From NCBI RefSeq assembly GCF_048128805.1, contig NC_136005.1:8217504-8281503 (forward strand): a DNA stretch of 64,000 nt, in the 5' to 3' direction. The notes below the pieces were generated by a model. That model did no database searches. It worked only from the letters and a program-made list of their open reading frames with translations, and was not told the DNA's origin. This document shows positions 1-22,701 of the stretch, one piece after another (position 1 is the first letter of the stretch; the number at the start of each line of letters is the position of its first letter). This stretch comes from Centroberyx gerrardi (taxonomy: Eukaryota; Chordata; Actinopteri; Beryciformes; Berycidae). A program made the translations under genes and the position numbers.

Positions 1-290
1 AAATATATATTATAAGATGTTTTTACCTTTCTCCAGTGCAGACGAGTAGGAGAGGAAGTGGGCGTTTTCTGCATACGTCCTAAATTGCATGGATTGTGAG
101 TTGTACAGAGAGCGTTGTGGTTTCAGTTCTTCCTCTCAGCTCAGTGTAGATGCTGCTAGGAGGAGCGGTAAATGGAGAGAGAGAGAGAGAGCTGGAGTAT
201 GAGGTGGAGGGCTGGGTGAGTGGGAGGGTGAGCGTGGTGGGGTGGGGAACGGACGGGAGGGGGGGTGGAGGATGGGAGATGGAGTAGTAT
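1..290 (-). other. possible 5' non-coding exon/promoter of an unseen left-hand gene
   Basis: Read on the minus strand, a moderately GC-rich block with a (GA)n tract (about 175-191) runs into a sequence ending with a good donor-like GGTAAAA (about 24-30), as a first exon of a minus-strand gene would. No coding frame of note is visible. In human the head-to-head neighbour of ACTL6A is GNB4; an upstream exon of that gene is a guess from synteny only. It may equally be a repeat or plain intergenic DNA. Confidence 0.2.
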
Positions 291-583
291 TTCTATTAAA
301 GGGACAGGGTTTATTTCTTATGACAATATGGGTCTAAATAAGAAACTCTTGGCTATTGTATTTAAGAAACTCTACTGGGACAAACTTGTGCTACTGAGCT
401 TCAGGATGGCAGGTGGTTAAGCCATTGCCCCCCCAAATTCTTCACGATCTTGATGCTTATCTGTGTAGATTCCTTTTCATTTTTTTAATTCATTTTTTGG
501 GAGATTTTGACGGTTCAAATTCCACTTCTGATATACACCGATTGTTATATTATTAGAATTTATGAATGAACTCATCAACTCCA

Positions 584-958
584 GTTCAACTGAGGAATCT
601 GGAATTTGGAATTTGAAAAAAATCTACAGTAAACAGAATTGGAATTTCAGGAAGTCTAGTTTAATTTGATGAAATCCATGTTTTGTTTTGTTTTTCTTAC
701 CACATACCTGAGAAGTGTGATATATTATCAATTTTGAATGTCATTAAATGTTAAATGGACCTTTCAGGTGGTAACTGTCATTTATTTGATTCATAATGTT
801 TGTTTTATAATGTTTAGCAAGTCAAGACAAACTCTCTTAGAAGTGGAATTTAATGGAATTCAATTATGTTTATTGTCATTCCAATTCAATTCCCATTCTG
901 TTTCCTTCCAATTCCAATTCCAATTCCAACTCCAGGAATTTAACTGGAATTTACCATG
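584..958. repeat. AATTCC/GGAATT-rich low-complexity repeat
   Basis: GGAATTT-type words dominate about 588-660. The complementary AATTCC words dominate about 850-940, including four near-tandem copies of ATTCCA at about 905-935. The two halves are roughly inverted, suggesting a decayed foldback element or a microsatellite-expanded repeat. It has no coding potential. Confidence 0.5.
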
Positions 959-1032
959 CATTCTCAGTTCAATTCATGAATGGCCCCAGCCCTGCCCTCC
1001 TGGTAGGAACTGTTTGCTAAAAGGATTTCTGA

Positions 1033-1366
1033 TCTTGAAGAAGACTCATTCATTGTCTTTCCTCACTCATTCTCATTCAGGGTCACAGGGAGCTGGAGCC
1101 TACCCAGCATGCATTGGGCTGAAGGGGGGAAACACCTTGGACGGGTCGCTAGTCCATCACAAGGCTAACACAGACAGATAAACCATTACTAACCCATTAC
1201 TCACAGTCACATGTATGGGCAAGTCAGAGTTTCCAATTCAGCTGATTTGCATGTTTTTGGAGTTTGGGAGAAAATGCAAAATCCTCAAAGAGGGACCTGG
1301 GATTCAAACCCGGGTTTTTTATTTTTTATTTGAAGTGACAGCGCTAACCGCTGAGCCACCATGCCA
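1033..1366 (+). mobile_element. L2/CR1-type LINE 3' end fragment
   Basis: The block carries the hallmark phrases of the common fish LINE tail in the right order: CTCATTC and GGTCACAGGGAGCTGGAGCC, then GGTCGCTAGTCCATCACAAG, CACAGACAGA, TTTGGAGTTTGGGAG, GGGATTCAAACCCGGG, and finally GACAGCGCTAACCGCTGAGC. Only the non-coding 3' part is present, as expected for 5'-truncated LINE insertion. The family assignment is from memory of the consensus; the exact subfamily is not determined. Confidence 0.75.
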
Positions 1367-1933
1367 GACCCTTTGAAGCACAATGTGGTGAAAATAAAGT
1401 GTCACAAGTGTACAGTGAGTAACCACCCGCTTCATAACACCACACAGCTGTTAGACCGCCTCGCTCTGATCCAGAGTGCCGCTGCCTTGGACCCAAATTC
1501 AATGTGTGTTTCAACAGCAAGAGTTTTTTACTGTATGTATTTAGTTAGAGGACATTTTGGGTAGAAATCTAAGAAATGTGTATTATCCTGAAAGCGGTGT
1601 CTTTTGACTCATCAAGCCCTGCTGACACAGAACCCATACTGTACAATATACTGTACTGTCGCTGTGGTTGGTTTCATGTTAATGCACGGCCAGCTGACTG
1701 TTATCTCATAGAGCAGAAAGTAATGCTATGCCAAGAGTTTACATGAAGCTTTAGGAAGTCAAAGTAGATTAGTAACTCTTTTAAAAAACACATGTGAAGC
1801 TTTAGGAAGTCAAAGTAGATTAGAAACTCTTTTATAAAACACATTAGACATGTGCACCTTCTGTGAAATGAGGAACAATGTGACACTTTCACACCAGTTA
1901 TCAAAAAACTGTCAACCACACGCTCCTGTTGCC

Positions 1934-2012
1934 ACCAGGATGGCCGAGTGGTAAAGTAGTTCAGGACTTCATGGACTTCATGTGCCCACATGGGTTCAGT
2001 GAGCTTTGGAGG
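1934..2012 (+). pseudogene. degenerate tRNA-Leu-like sequence
   Basis: It starts with the same ACCAGGATGGCCGAGTGGT as the copy at 2437 and retains a GGGTTCA T-loop word near 1992-1998. The anticodon arm is scrambled and the 3' acceptor strand does not pair. It is a dead relative of the nearby tRNA-Leu pseudogene. Confidence 0.45.
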
Positions 2013-2436
2013 ATAATATTGTTCCCTGTGATGTTGTATAACTGCATCTTCACAACACATACCTTAAAAACAGAAATTGTGCCTGTAAGCTAAAATGTTA
2101 ATTTCCAGATACTTTATAATGGATAGCTTTCCTGTTACCAACCCATGTTTTGGAAGGATTTCTGCCGTCTTAATTGCAGTGAACGATGCTGTGAAAGTAA
2201 AGTCAGAAATGTCCAATGGGTAACATGAGCAGTCAACCGCTTTATAACACTACACACATACTGTAGATCCAAACTACAGTGGCAGAAAGCATTAGGCTCA
2301 ACGTGGGTTTCAACATCACTGCTTCTATCTTCACTGTATTTTTTGTTTGGTTTATTTTGTGACTTTGGATAAGCAAATGTCACATATGAAACCAAGAAAT
2401 GTAGTCTTTTTATCAAGTGAGCTTTAATAGTGCAGA

Positions 2437-2517
2437 ACCAGGATGGCCGAGTGGTTAAGGTGTTGCACTCAAGATGCAATGGGCATGTGTCCTTGTGGGT
2501 TCAAGTCTCTCCTGGTA
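2437..2517 (+). pseudogene. tRNA-Leu (anticodon CAA) pseudogene
   Basis: The acceptor stem ACCAGGA/TCCTGGT is fully paired (2437-2443 with 2510-2516). The D arm TGGCCGAGTGGTTAAGG is canonical for leucine. The anticodon stem TTGCA/TGCAA encloses the loop CTCAAGA, giving anticodon CAA at 2470-2472, and a long paired variable arm follows, as in class II tRNAs. The 3' strand of the T stem is two bases too short and the T loop reads TTCAAGT, so it is probably non-functional. The usual intron of Leu-CAA genes is absent, which also argues for a pseudogene or SINE-like copy. Confidence 0.55.
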
Positions 2518-2673
2518 GCAATCTTCTGTGGTGTTAATGCTTTCCCTGGAAAAACAGAAATCATGCTTTCTATGAAGCTTTTAGGAAGGCAAGGTAAGTA
2601 AAGAAGTCTTCCATAAAGCACTTTGGTCTGCTTTATAGTCTTTCAATATGAAGGCTTTTATTTATTATTGATT

Positions 2674-2745
2674 TATTGTCTGTAAAACACTTTGAAACTT
2701 TGTTTTGAAACGTTCTATACATATAAAGTTTATCATTATTATTAG
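2674..2745 (+). repeat. dispersed retroelement 3' tail fragment
   Basis: The words CTGTAAAACACTTTGAAACTTT, GTTCTATACATATAAAGTTTATCATTATTATT match the widespread fish tail of the form 'TGTAAAGCACTTTGAG ... CTATATAAAT ... ATTATT'. A second copy lies at 27623-27690. Which LINE/SINE it belongs to is uncertain. Confidence 0.45.
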
Positions 2746-2752
2746 AAAGTGT

Positions 2753-3262
2753 CAGAGGTGTGACCAAGTCAACTTTGCTCGAGTCCCAAGTCAGGCTCAA
2801 GTCTTGAGGTATAAGTCTCAAGTCAAGTCTCAAGTCTAAATGTAGAACACCAAGTTAAGTCAGAACAAATCAAGAGTCCAGCATCAATTTAATATCTTAA
2901 AGAAAACTAAATATCTAGGACTTTTCAATGCAATATGGTTTTAATAGGATAAAAACTTGGTAGGAGCATCATGAGTTTGATTTCTATAATTAATTTGAAC
3001 TTCAATAAATTCAATCATTCCATACAAATTCAGAAAACAGAATTTAAATTCAGTCAATTCAACAAATCTCATCACTTTCAATCTAAGACATTTACACAAA
3101 CACGACATCTGATTTGTCAAGACTTTAGAAACCTTTTCAAGTCATCAAAGTACAAGTCAAAGTCAAGTCCCAAGTCACCAGAACCCAAGTCAAGTCAAGT
3201 CTCAAGTCTTCTCTTCATGCATCAAGTCAAGTCTCAAGCAGTTACAATTGTGACTCGAGTCT
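2753..3262 (+). mobile_element. AAGTC-rich non-autonomous DNA element
   Basis: It begins CAGAGGTGTGACCAAGTCA and is filled with the pentamer words CAAGT and AAGTC, ending in GTGACTCGAGTCT. This composition is typical of a known abundant fish miniature element. The 3' terminal inverted repeat is not clearly preserved, so boundaries are approximate. The 97-codon open frame at 2971-3264 lies entirely inside it and reflects the pentamer repetition, not a gene. Confidence 0.55.
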
Positions 3263-4739
3263 AATAATAAGCTGCAGAGGTGAAGATATTACTTTCAGTG
3301 TTGACTGTTACACTTAATCTAAATCTAAATACTTAAACTTCATCTAAATACACAAAATCTTCATGTTGAAAAACTGAAAAATAGGACGGACTTGCAGTTA
3401 AGTTCCATTGCTTTTAAGACACAATGGATGTCTTTGTGCGTTTAAGGCCCACTCCTGGTAGCAATCCCCTTTTTGGAAGAATTTCTGCTGTCTTTGTTGA
3501 AATGGAGAACAATGCAGCGAAAGTAAAATGTCAGAAATGTCTGATAGCTGACACATAAGCAGCCAACTGCCGAACAACACTCCACACATTGTTCTGAACT
3601 CAAAATCCAATAGACATGTGGGTTAAAAAAAACACATCTTGTTTGTTCCTACTTCCAATCGAATTATCTTTACTGCATCTTTTCTCTTTTTGTTTGTTTG
3701 ATTGATTTGTTCAGTGGATTTTATTATCCGAATGGCACATGGGGAAAGGAAAGAACATAATCCTTTGACCGAGCACAAACTCCAAGACAAACAACTGGGA
3801 TAGTTGAGCGGTGAAAGTGTAGCACTCAAAATACAGTGAGCATGTGCCAGTCACTGTTGTCCTTACTAAAACAGAAAACTGTGTTCTTCCAAGACTCTTC
3901 TAGGAAGACTTTGTGACTTTGTTTTGAAAATACAAGGAAAGTATATTATTACTGTAAAACATAGGTTAGTGCCAATCAGTTGCCCCCAAAAAAGCCAAAT
4001 GCCAATCCTTGCTGCAAGTGGTTGAGACGTTGAATTAATGTATGAAGTAATATAAAAGTAATTAAAGTGTCCTAATGGGTTCGGTCTCTGCTCCTGGTAA
4101 GGTGTATGCTAACAGAGACTCGGTGTTTGTTAGCTGCATAGAGTAATGTTATCTTCATGCTTAAAGACTGATTAATAATCACTGATTATCTAAACCAAGA
4201 GAGGCATGCTACCTGCATGAGTGCCTGTTATTTGAAGAAGAGTCTCTGGTATCTTGAATGGGAGACAACTGATCAACAATCCCAACTGTACAGAGTAAGA
4301 AATGCAACACTAACTCCACACTAACTACAGGTTACTTTTTTTTTAACCATCTTGTATTAATCTAGAGCGCTTATTTTTTTTATAATATTGGATAACGTTA
4401 AGACAAGATTTGCACTATAATATAGCTAGCTGTTTTCTGTACATATGTTACTTCCATTTGTAAAATTAATAATGTGGATAGCTAACAGTGAACATCTGGT
4501 CATATGTTTTTTTTAATTTATTCTGCACATAATGACGATGTCCAATGAATAGATTATTCTCGTTTGAATTTATATTCCTTGTACATAATGATCTGGCGCC
4601 GCTACTAACCTTTGATGCTTTAACACTGATTTGTTTCCCAATACTTTACCTGTCCACTCCAAAGACGTTTCTGTGCTACTGATTCTCACAGAAGCTTGAT
4701 ACCTACGTCACGGGCAAAGACGGAAGTTGGGGAGCCGTA

Positions 4740-4898
4740 TTGAATTCTGATTGGACAGCTTGACCAACGCAGTGTGGCGCCCGGTTTAGGTGGATCTATG
4801 CTAACAAATTTCTTTTGTTGTGATTAACCGTTTAGCGGTTGTGATTCTGCTGTAATAATTCCCAGAAAGAGAAAAGTCTTCTTGTAACTATTTAGAGA
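4740..4898 (+). promoter_or_regulatory. actl6a: probable actl6a promoter/5' UTR
   Basis: An inverted CCAAT box (ATTGG, 4750-4754) lies in a locally GC-richer stretch directly before the start codon. No TATA box is evident, as is usual for housekeeping genes. The transcription start cannot be placed from sequence alone. The start codon context is GAGAATGAG; there is no upstream in-frame alternative that matches the family N-terminus. Confidence 0.4.
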
Positions 4899-17099
<12,201 letters not shown>

Positions 17100-17876
17100 T
17101 TTGACTGACAGCACCCCCACCCCCGCTCCGCTGCTGTCTGCCACAAACCCAACGTCACGTTTCGTTCACCCACCTCGGACCCTGGACTCAGGAACACCCA
17201 TGGAAGATTGCTATTGTTTTGTATGATTTTCTTTTTTAATAACGATCGAGTTTATATGTCTGTCTTTGGTTTTATGTAGAAATCAGACCATGAACATCTA
17301 TAACACAAACTGTGTTGCTATGGAGAATTGGGGTTAAGTTCCTTTGTTCATGTCATTACCATTGCCTTGTTATCTTTATATCGTCCGTGTCTTGTGGAAA
17401 CCTTGTATCTTCAAAAAGTAAGCTTTTCTGGAATTGAGAAAAACTGCTTGATTTTGCTACTTAATGTAAATGTATTTTTTCACTTCAGCAGGTTTGGCAT
17501 GGTCCAAAGATCATGAAACATTATCTACATGTGGGTCATAAAGTCACTTTTTGATTGCTCTGGGGAAAAAACTAAACCTAAGACTTGCTCAATTGGTTAC
17601 ACAAGGTTTCTGCAGGACACTGACAGTATAAAATGTAGGTCATAAATATTTGGAAAGTGTTAGTGGACGTACACTTTGATGTACATCCGATCCGTACAGT
17701 TTGAGGTGAATGATGTCGTTTGTCCTTCAGCCTTTCTCTTTTCGTGAATAAGCTCGTCATAGGCAAACGCCAGTCAAGTCTCGCCTGTGCTTATTGGGGT
17801 GAGATTGTCACTTCGAATGAAATCTGTATTTAATATTCACTTTTGTTTTATCATTGGCAACGTATGGTCTTTTGAA

Positions 17877-17882
17877 AATAAA
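17877..17882 (+). terminator. actl6a: actl6a polyadenylation signal AATAAA
   Basis: AATAAA is followed within about 20 bases by a T/GT-rich stretch (TCCTTTTTTGTTAAGTGAG), giving a 3' UTR of roughly 0.8 kb after the stop at 17097-17099. No earlier AATAAA was noticed in that UTR. Confidence 0.75.
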
Positions 17883-17904
17883 GTCCTTTTTTGTTAAGTG
17901 AGTT

Positions 17905-18699
17905 CTTGTATGGTTTTGTGATGCTAAAGCTAATTGTAATGGGCCTATAAAAACAGTACTCTTATATTGTTCATTCATTTTTGCACCCAAAACCTGGGAA
18001 CTGTTCCAGGAAAGTAGGATTACAGTTAGCCAGAATATTTCTAAACCAGCATGTAGCTTGATGATTTGGATCAGAATCTGTGAAACTAAACTTGAATATT
18101 ACATTATGGAACATCAGTCGGTCGTACGTACTGCTTGCTACTTATATACAAAAATTCACAAGTTGTTTAATTATCTGTCTTAACTTTGTAAACCTGCTAC
18201 CTGGAATACCACCTAGCTCTCTGACAACTTCTCATTCTCTATTCCTGGGTGTTTTGTCTCTCAAGACGGCAAAGGAAATTAACTGTAAATTGGGTTTGAA
18301 CCCCCAAACTTTCTGCCTAAGACTGACATATGATTCCATATCTGAGCAAACTGGGTATACAGCTCCAGTTTGAACAAAGCATTCTTTAGAGATATTTAGA
18401 CGACAGTATCATAAACCAGGATAATTCAGTTGCGTAAAACCCATTCTTAAAATGCCTCCAGTATCACAACATCTATGGGATGAACTTGGACCTTCACTAT
18501 TCACCTCACTGACTAGCACTAACAATTCAGAACAGTCTTAATAACAAACACTGAATACATTAAGTGTGTTTTAATATTAAGTAACAATACAGAGAACATA
18601 ATACATTTCAGTGTGGTACAGCACACATTTATATTGTAGAAACAAATGACAACAGCTGACCAAATACACTTAAAGGTGGAACAACAATTTTAATTTTAA
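17905..18699. other. spacer between convergent actl6a and mrpl47 3' ends
   Basis: About 0.8 kb of AT-rich sequence without recognised genes or repeats. The 97-codon open frame at 18080-18373 has no recognisable domain and is judged to be chance. Confidence 0.5.
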
Positions 18700-18705
18700 T
18701 TTATT
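18700..18705 (-). terminator. mrpl47: candidate mrpl47 polyadenylation signal
   Basis: TTTATT on the + strand reads AATAAA on the minus strand, about 155 bases after the mrpl47 stop codon. It is the best-placed hexamer seen. Confidence 0.5.
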
Positions 18706-18860
18706 TGAATTGAGCCAATTCAGATGGCTGAATGGAGAAGAAGCAAGATGACCAGAGCCGATCCACATCAGCTCAGCAGATGAAACGTGGAAAAGCCCGC
18801 TGGGTCGTAAACCGTCAACAACTCCGTATTTGCAGACGGGGAGACTGATATTCGTTCACA

Positions 18861-21800
18861 TCATGAGGAGGCCTTCATGAGAGGAAACTTCTCCTTGATT
18901 TTGTCCAGCTTTCGCTTCTCTAAGCTCGCCTTCCTGCTCTTCGCCCGAAGGTGCTTCTCTATACGGAGCCTGCAAGACAGAACATGATGTATGAGAAAAA
19001 GAGGAGTGCGTTTTACCTCGGCCCAAAGATGGTCGACGCTGTAATTTCTTTGTGAGAAAACACGAGTTGCGCATCATTTATTACACCAAATAAAAAGTGC
19101 GTGATACTGAGCTGCGTCTTACCTCACGTGTGGTTCGACAAACTTCGGTGTGTAGAACTTCCTTCGCTTGTATCTTGTGTTCATGTACCAAGGAATGACG
19201 TGCTCTCTGAATCGATACCTGGGGGAAAGATAACAAGTCACATGTGAGTGATGCCATTTCCTCTGTTTCATTCTCCTAAGCCTGGCTCTTTGGATGTTTA
19301 ATTCATTGATCCTTCATCATATACCATACTGGATGCCAGATGACAATTTCTGGAAGAGATTTTATATTGTGCAGGGAATAATTATTCACTCAGGGCCTGA
19401 CAACACACAGGCATGTTGCAGTAGAATGGATGATCTATACTCTCGATGTTAAACGGGTGCTATTGCAGGAATTACATTTTTCCTTTATTTATATACATAT
19501 ACAGTATAATCGAAGATGAGAGGTTAAATTTAAAGTTATTTCATTTTCAAAAATCCATCCTTTTATTTATTTATTTTTACACAGGCTGTTTGAGACTAAC
19601 TCCAGTCAACGCAACACAACTGGACTTGGTCTTGATTGGCTCCCCTCACTAAACTATTGCTAAAATCCCGAGCTGGTGTTGTCAGCCAATCAGAGTCCAG
19701 TATTGTGACTGTTCTGCCTGTGAACACTTAGACTTCAAATTCATTAAATAAATACCCTTTTAAATAAACTACATTTACTAGCATAACATCATGAGGAGCA
19801 TTATTCTTATCCTGAGCCATAGTATTTGAAAACAAAACCATTAAAACTGTATAATATAGGACCTTTAAGAAAACTGACCTGAACCCAAAATTTTGCTAAT
19901 TGTGGTATTTTTCAATATTGTTTTTGAACCTGAACATGACCCAAACCTGTGTAATTGAATGACAGCTTTGTCCCAGCCTGAACCCACCAGGAATAAACGT
20001 CAAGCTCTACTCGGATAGACCTTTGACATGGCCTGGTTCCCCATTCCCAGAAGGTAAACTGGATGAGTTAAAAGGCTAATTAAGAGCACCGCATTTCTTT
20101 CTGTGTATGACGTGTGTTGTACAGCGAGACTCTGCCCTCACCAGGAGATTTGTCCAAATACGTTCCTCCTCCAGGCTCCGGGCCGGCCTCGCTCCTGTCC
20201 CGTCTGCAGCAGGCGCAGGGCGTTCTCCCTCTCCTTCACCACCGTCTCCAGCCTGATCAGAGACCGCTCGATCTGAGGAGGAGAAAGGAGAATTTAACCT
20301 CTGCCAGGCTCCTGCCATGATGACCAAAAATAACCCTATGCTAAATTCTATGACTTTCCCCCAGGCCTTTCAAGGAGTGACTAGCAGGCGAAAGAGAAAC
20401 ATGGAAGCAGATTTCTTCAAAAGATTATTATTTTGGCATCCCTGCTTTATATATGCCAACTGGATGAAACTTTTATCTAAAGCACCTTTACAGTCAGGCT
20501 GTGCAATAATTCAATATTAGCATTTATCTTCTGTCAATAAAATTATGTTATGATGAAATTATGATATTGCGTTATCATAATACGCAATACACATAATACT
20601 AATTAAAATATCTCACTAATTACTAATTAAAATTAGATTAGAAAGAAACAGGAATATTATTTGAAAATTACAATTATACTTTATATTATCATGCGGTTTG
20701 ATGTGGTGATCGATTTGATGATGTGATTTTACATTTTAGCAGACATCATTATAATTTCTTATGATTATGGTGATATTCAAATTGGTAAATCCCAAAATTC
20801 CAATTTTTATGATAGGGAAAGGGAACAGGGATGGTAGTGAGAGTGGATGGCCTGCAAATCTAGGGAATATAGGCTGGACTGAAACCCACAATGTTGCAAG
20901 CACATACGTGAAACTGGTTTTAATTCATCGACTCTACAGTCATGTTGGAGACATCAGTTCAGCTTCATACCAACCTTCCTTAATCTTTCTGGACTGGGCA
21001 TCTGAACTCTTTGCCTTCTTGCCTCCTGCTCAATTGTAAGCAGCATGTTCTTCTCTTTCAGGAGCACATACCTGAAAAGAGACGACAGTGAATGAGACTC
21101 ATTCAGCGAGTAGAACTGTTTATATAGTGTGAGGCAGTAGAAACAGTGTCATTAGATACACACATCACCACAGAGCCTACCAGAGTTTGTGTAAATCTTC
21201 GCTGCTTTTTGTTCTCAGCAGTTTGGCGGTCCATGGTGCACCTGCAAACATTATGACAAACCAAGGCAAAGAGAGTTAAATGCTGCCTTCAAGTGCGGTT
21301 GGAAAAAATCACAAAGCCTACTTGAAGGACCCAACAAAGTGCTAAATACGACTGGGAAAGTCAGTCTTTTGATACCAGAGTTGCCAAGACATCACTCTTA
21401 GGGGCGTGTCTTGAGGGGAAAATAGCAAACAGCATGTGAGCCATGTCAGTATCATTCTATGTTATTGTTTAGCATTTAATGTAAATAATTAGACCTAGTA
21501 TTGTTGCATGTTTCTATTGTTGCTCTTTAACTTTTAGTTATCACACATTTCTGCACATACTTTAAGAGACAACTGAAATAGTATGTAGCCTAGAGATTAT
21601 TGCTGCAGAAGATATAATAATGTCATATACATTTTGGCTAATAAATTAATTTAAACATCAATAACATGCCTGATTTGCATTGTCTTCTCTTCATTCTGCC
21701 ACTACAGCACAAAGTAGCTCTGTGTGGCTTGATTTTTAAAATACAATTAACAGCCACCAAAAATCTACTTTTGTTGCAGGTTTAATTTTGTTATTGTTGC

Positions 21801-22437
21801 CAACCTAAAGCACCTGAATGCACCTTCAAGTGACATTTACGACTTACGAGGAGCACATGAAGGCAGCACAAGTTCCATTCATTTAAAAGTTCTCAGCTCA
21901 CCATATCCCACATGTAGCGATGATGGAGGTGGGGTACAGATTTAATATAATACTTAATATAATAATATCAAGTATAATAGTATTAATATAGTTTTACCTG
22001 ACTTCACTGCGGTCTCTCCCCAGTTCTCAGGCAGGTCAAAGAATTCATCCAGTCCCCTCCTGCTGATGGTTGTGTGCAGGGCTCGACTCTGACCCACGGA
22101 GCCGATGTGACAGTGCCAGGACGGGGCAACGAGGGAAGACTTTTGCCTGGTGGGTGCGGGATAAAGTCAGAAAACAAGACAACACTATCTGTCAACGTGA
22201 ACGAGCAGCAGCGCTAGACATGCAGAAGCACAGTCCTGTATGAACACCTTGTCTGTTTCCGCAACATATTTCCTGTTACTTCCATGTACTGCAAACAGAC
22301 TCTTACCTGTAAAGATGAGACTGGCATTTGGTCAAACTGAGAGCAGAGTGCTGAGGATTTATCGTTGAAGATATCCTGAAAACGCTTTGAAACTGCTTGC
22401 AAAGAGTCAAAACGCGTCCTGCTGAGGTCGCCGCCAT
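18861..22437 (-). CDS. mrpl47: mitochondrial large ribosomal subunit protein uL29m (MRPL47), complete
   Basis: Coding exons in transcript order: 22437-22307, 22146-21998, 21241-21181, 21071-20975, 20272-20142, 19218-19123, 18969-18861. The 774 nt give 257 aa (human 250). The product begins [20 protein letters not shown], a basic, hydroxyl-rich mitochondrial targeting sequence. The motif [16 protein letters not shown] (about residues 66-81) matches human 'LLHTTLSRKGLEEFFDD'. The L29-type domain follows, with [38 protein letters not shown] and [16 protein letters not shown], and the C-terminus is lysine/arginine-rich. From the family: it is a structural protein near the exit tunnel of the mitochondrial large ribosomal subunit. 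The fourth exon must end at AAG before GTTGGT to stay in frame, although a better-looking donor lies four bases further on. A MITE occupies intron 2. It is transcribed away from ndufb5 from a shared 264-bp promoter. Confidence 0.96.
21281..21868. mobile_element. MITE with 16-bp terminal inverted repeats in mrpl47 intron 2
   Basis: The left end TGCTGCCTTCAAGTGC (21281-21296) and the right end GCACATGAAGGCAGCA (21853-21868) are reverse complements with one mismatch. The 588-bp interior has no open frame of transposase type. A second GCACCTTCAAGTGACA word lies near the right end. No target duplication was resolved. Confidence 0.65.
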
Positions 22438-22701
22438 CTTTGTCGTAATCCTTCCCACATTACCCATCATGCATTTTTTCCCTCAAAATAAATAAAGCGA
22501 CAGAACATATTTAATTGTTTAACATTTTCGAATGATTTGAAATATATACACGTTATTACTATACCAATTATAACTACACAATAACTAAAACAAAACTATA
22601 ATTAAAAAAGCGTATGCCCTTTGTAAATATGGCGTCTTCGGCTTCACCTCCCCGTCAACCAATAGGAGCTCGTGTTGTTGGACTGTCTGCCCACAGCAGT
22701 G
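22438..22701. promoter_or_regulatory. bidirectional promoter mrpl47 / ndufb5
   Basis: Only 264 bp separate the two start codons, which point away from each other, so one region must serve both genes. It contains a CCAAT box (22659-22663) and a CCCACATTACCCATCATGC word (22454-22472) resembling the ZNF143 binding consensus (ACTACAATTCCCAGCATGC), common in divergent housekeeping promoters. No TATA box is placed suitably for both. An out-of-frame ATG at 22629 could act as an upstream start for ndufb5 if transcription begins before it. Confidence 0.75.

Larger units (their letters stand above)
1370..4110. repeat. degenerate cluster of tRNA-Leu-derived units
   Basis: At least four leucine-tRNA-like remnants (about 1934-2010, 2437-2517, 3405-3470 and 3792-3860) are separated by related spacers. 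One spacer motif (GGAAG.ATTTCTGC.GTCTT, then GAAAGTAAA, GTCAGAAATGTC, AACACTACACACA) recurs at about 2151-2265 and 3475-3590 and weakly at 1380-1450. A second spacer motif, GAAGCTTTAGGAAGTCAAAGTA, occurs twice in tandem at 1745-1840 and again near 2575. The layout looks like an old tandem array of a tRNA gene plus spacer, now decayed and interrupted by another element at 2753-3262. Confidence 0.5.
291..4890. other. intergenic region upstream of actl6a, repeat-rich
   Basis: No coding exon was recognised. The stretch holds, in order, an AATTCC/GGAATT-rich repeat, an L2-like LINE tail, a cluster of degenerate tRNA-Leu-derived units and an AAGTC-rich element; these are listed separately. The last 200 bases before 4899 are the probable actl6a promoter and 5' UTR and contain an inverted CCAAT box (ATTGG at 4750-4754). 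Open frames here, such as 738-1181 and 2971-3264, are made of repeat sequence and show no protein-like composition. Confidence 0.6.

Noticed and set aside
738-1181. 147-codon open frame
   Set aside because: Made of the AATTCC-rich repeat and the L2-like LINE tail; no protein-like pattern.
2437-2517. Functional tRNA-Leu gene
   Set aside because: The T stem lacks two bases on its 3' side and the intron typical of Leu-CAA genes is missing; kept as a pseudogene.
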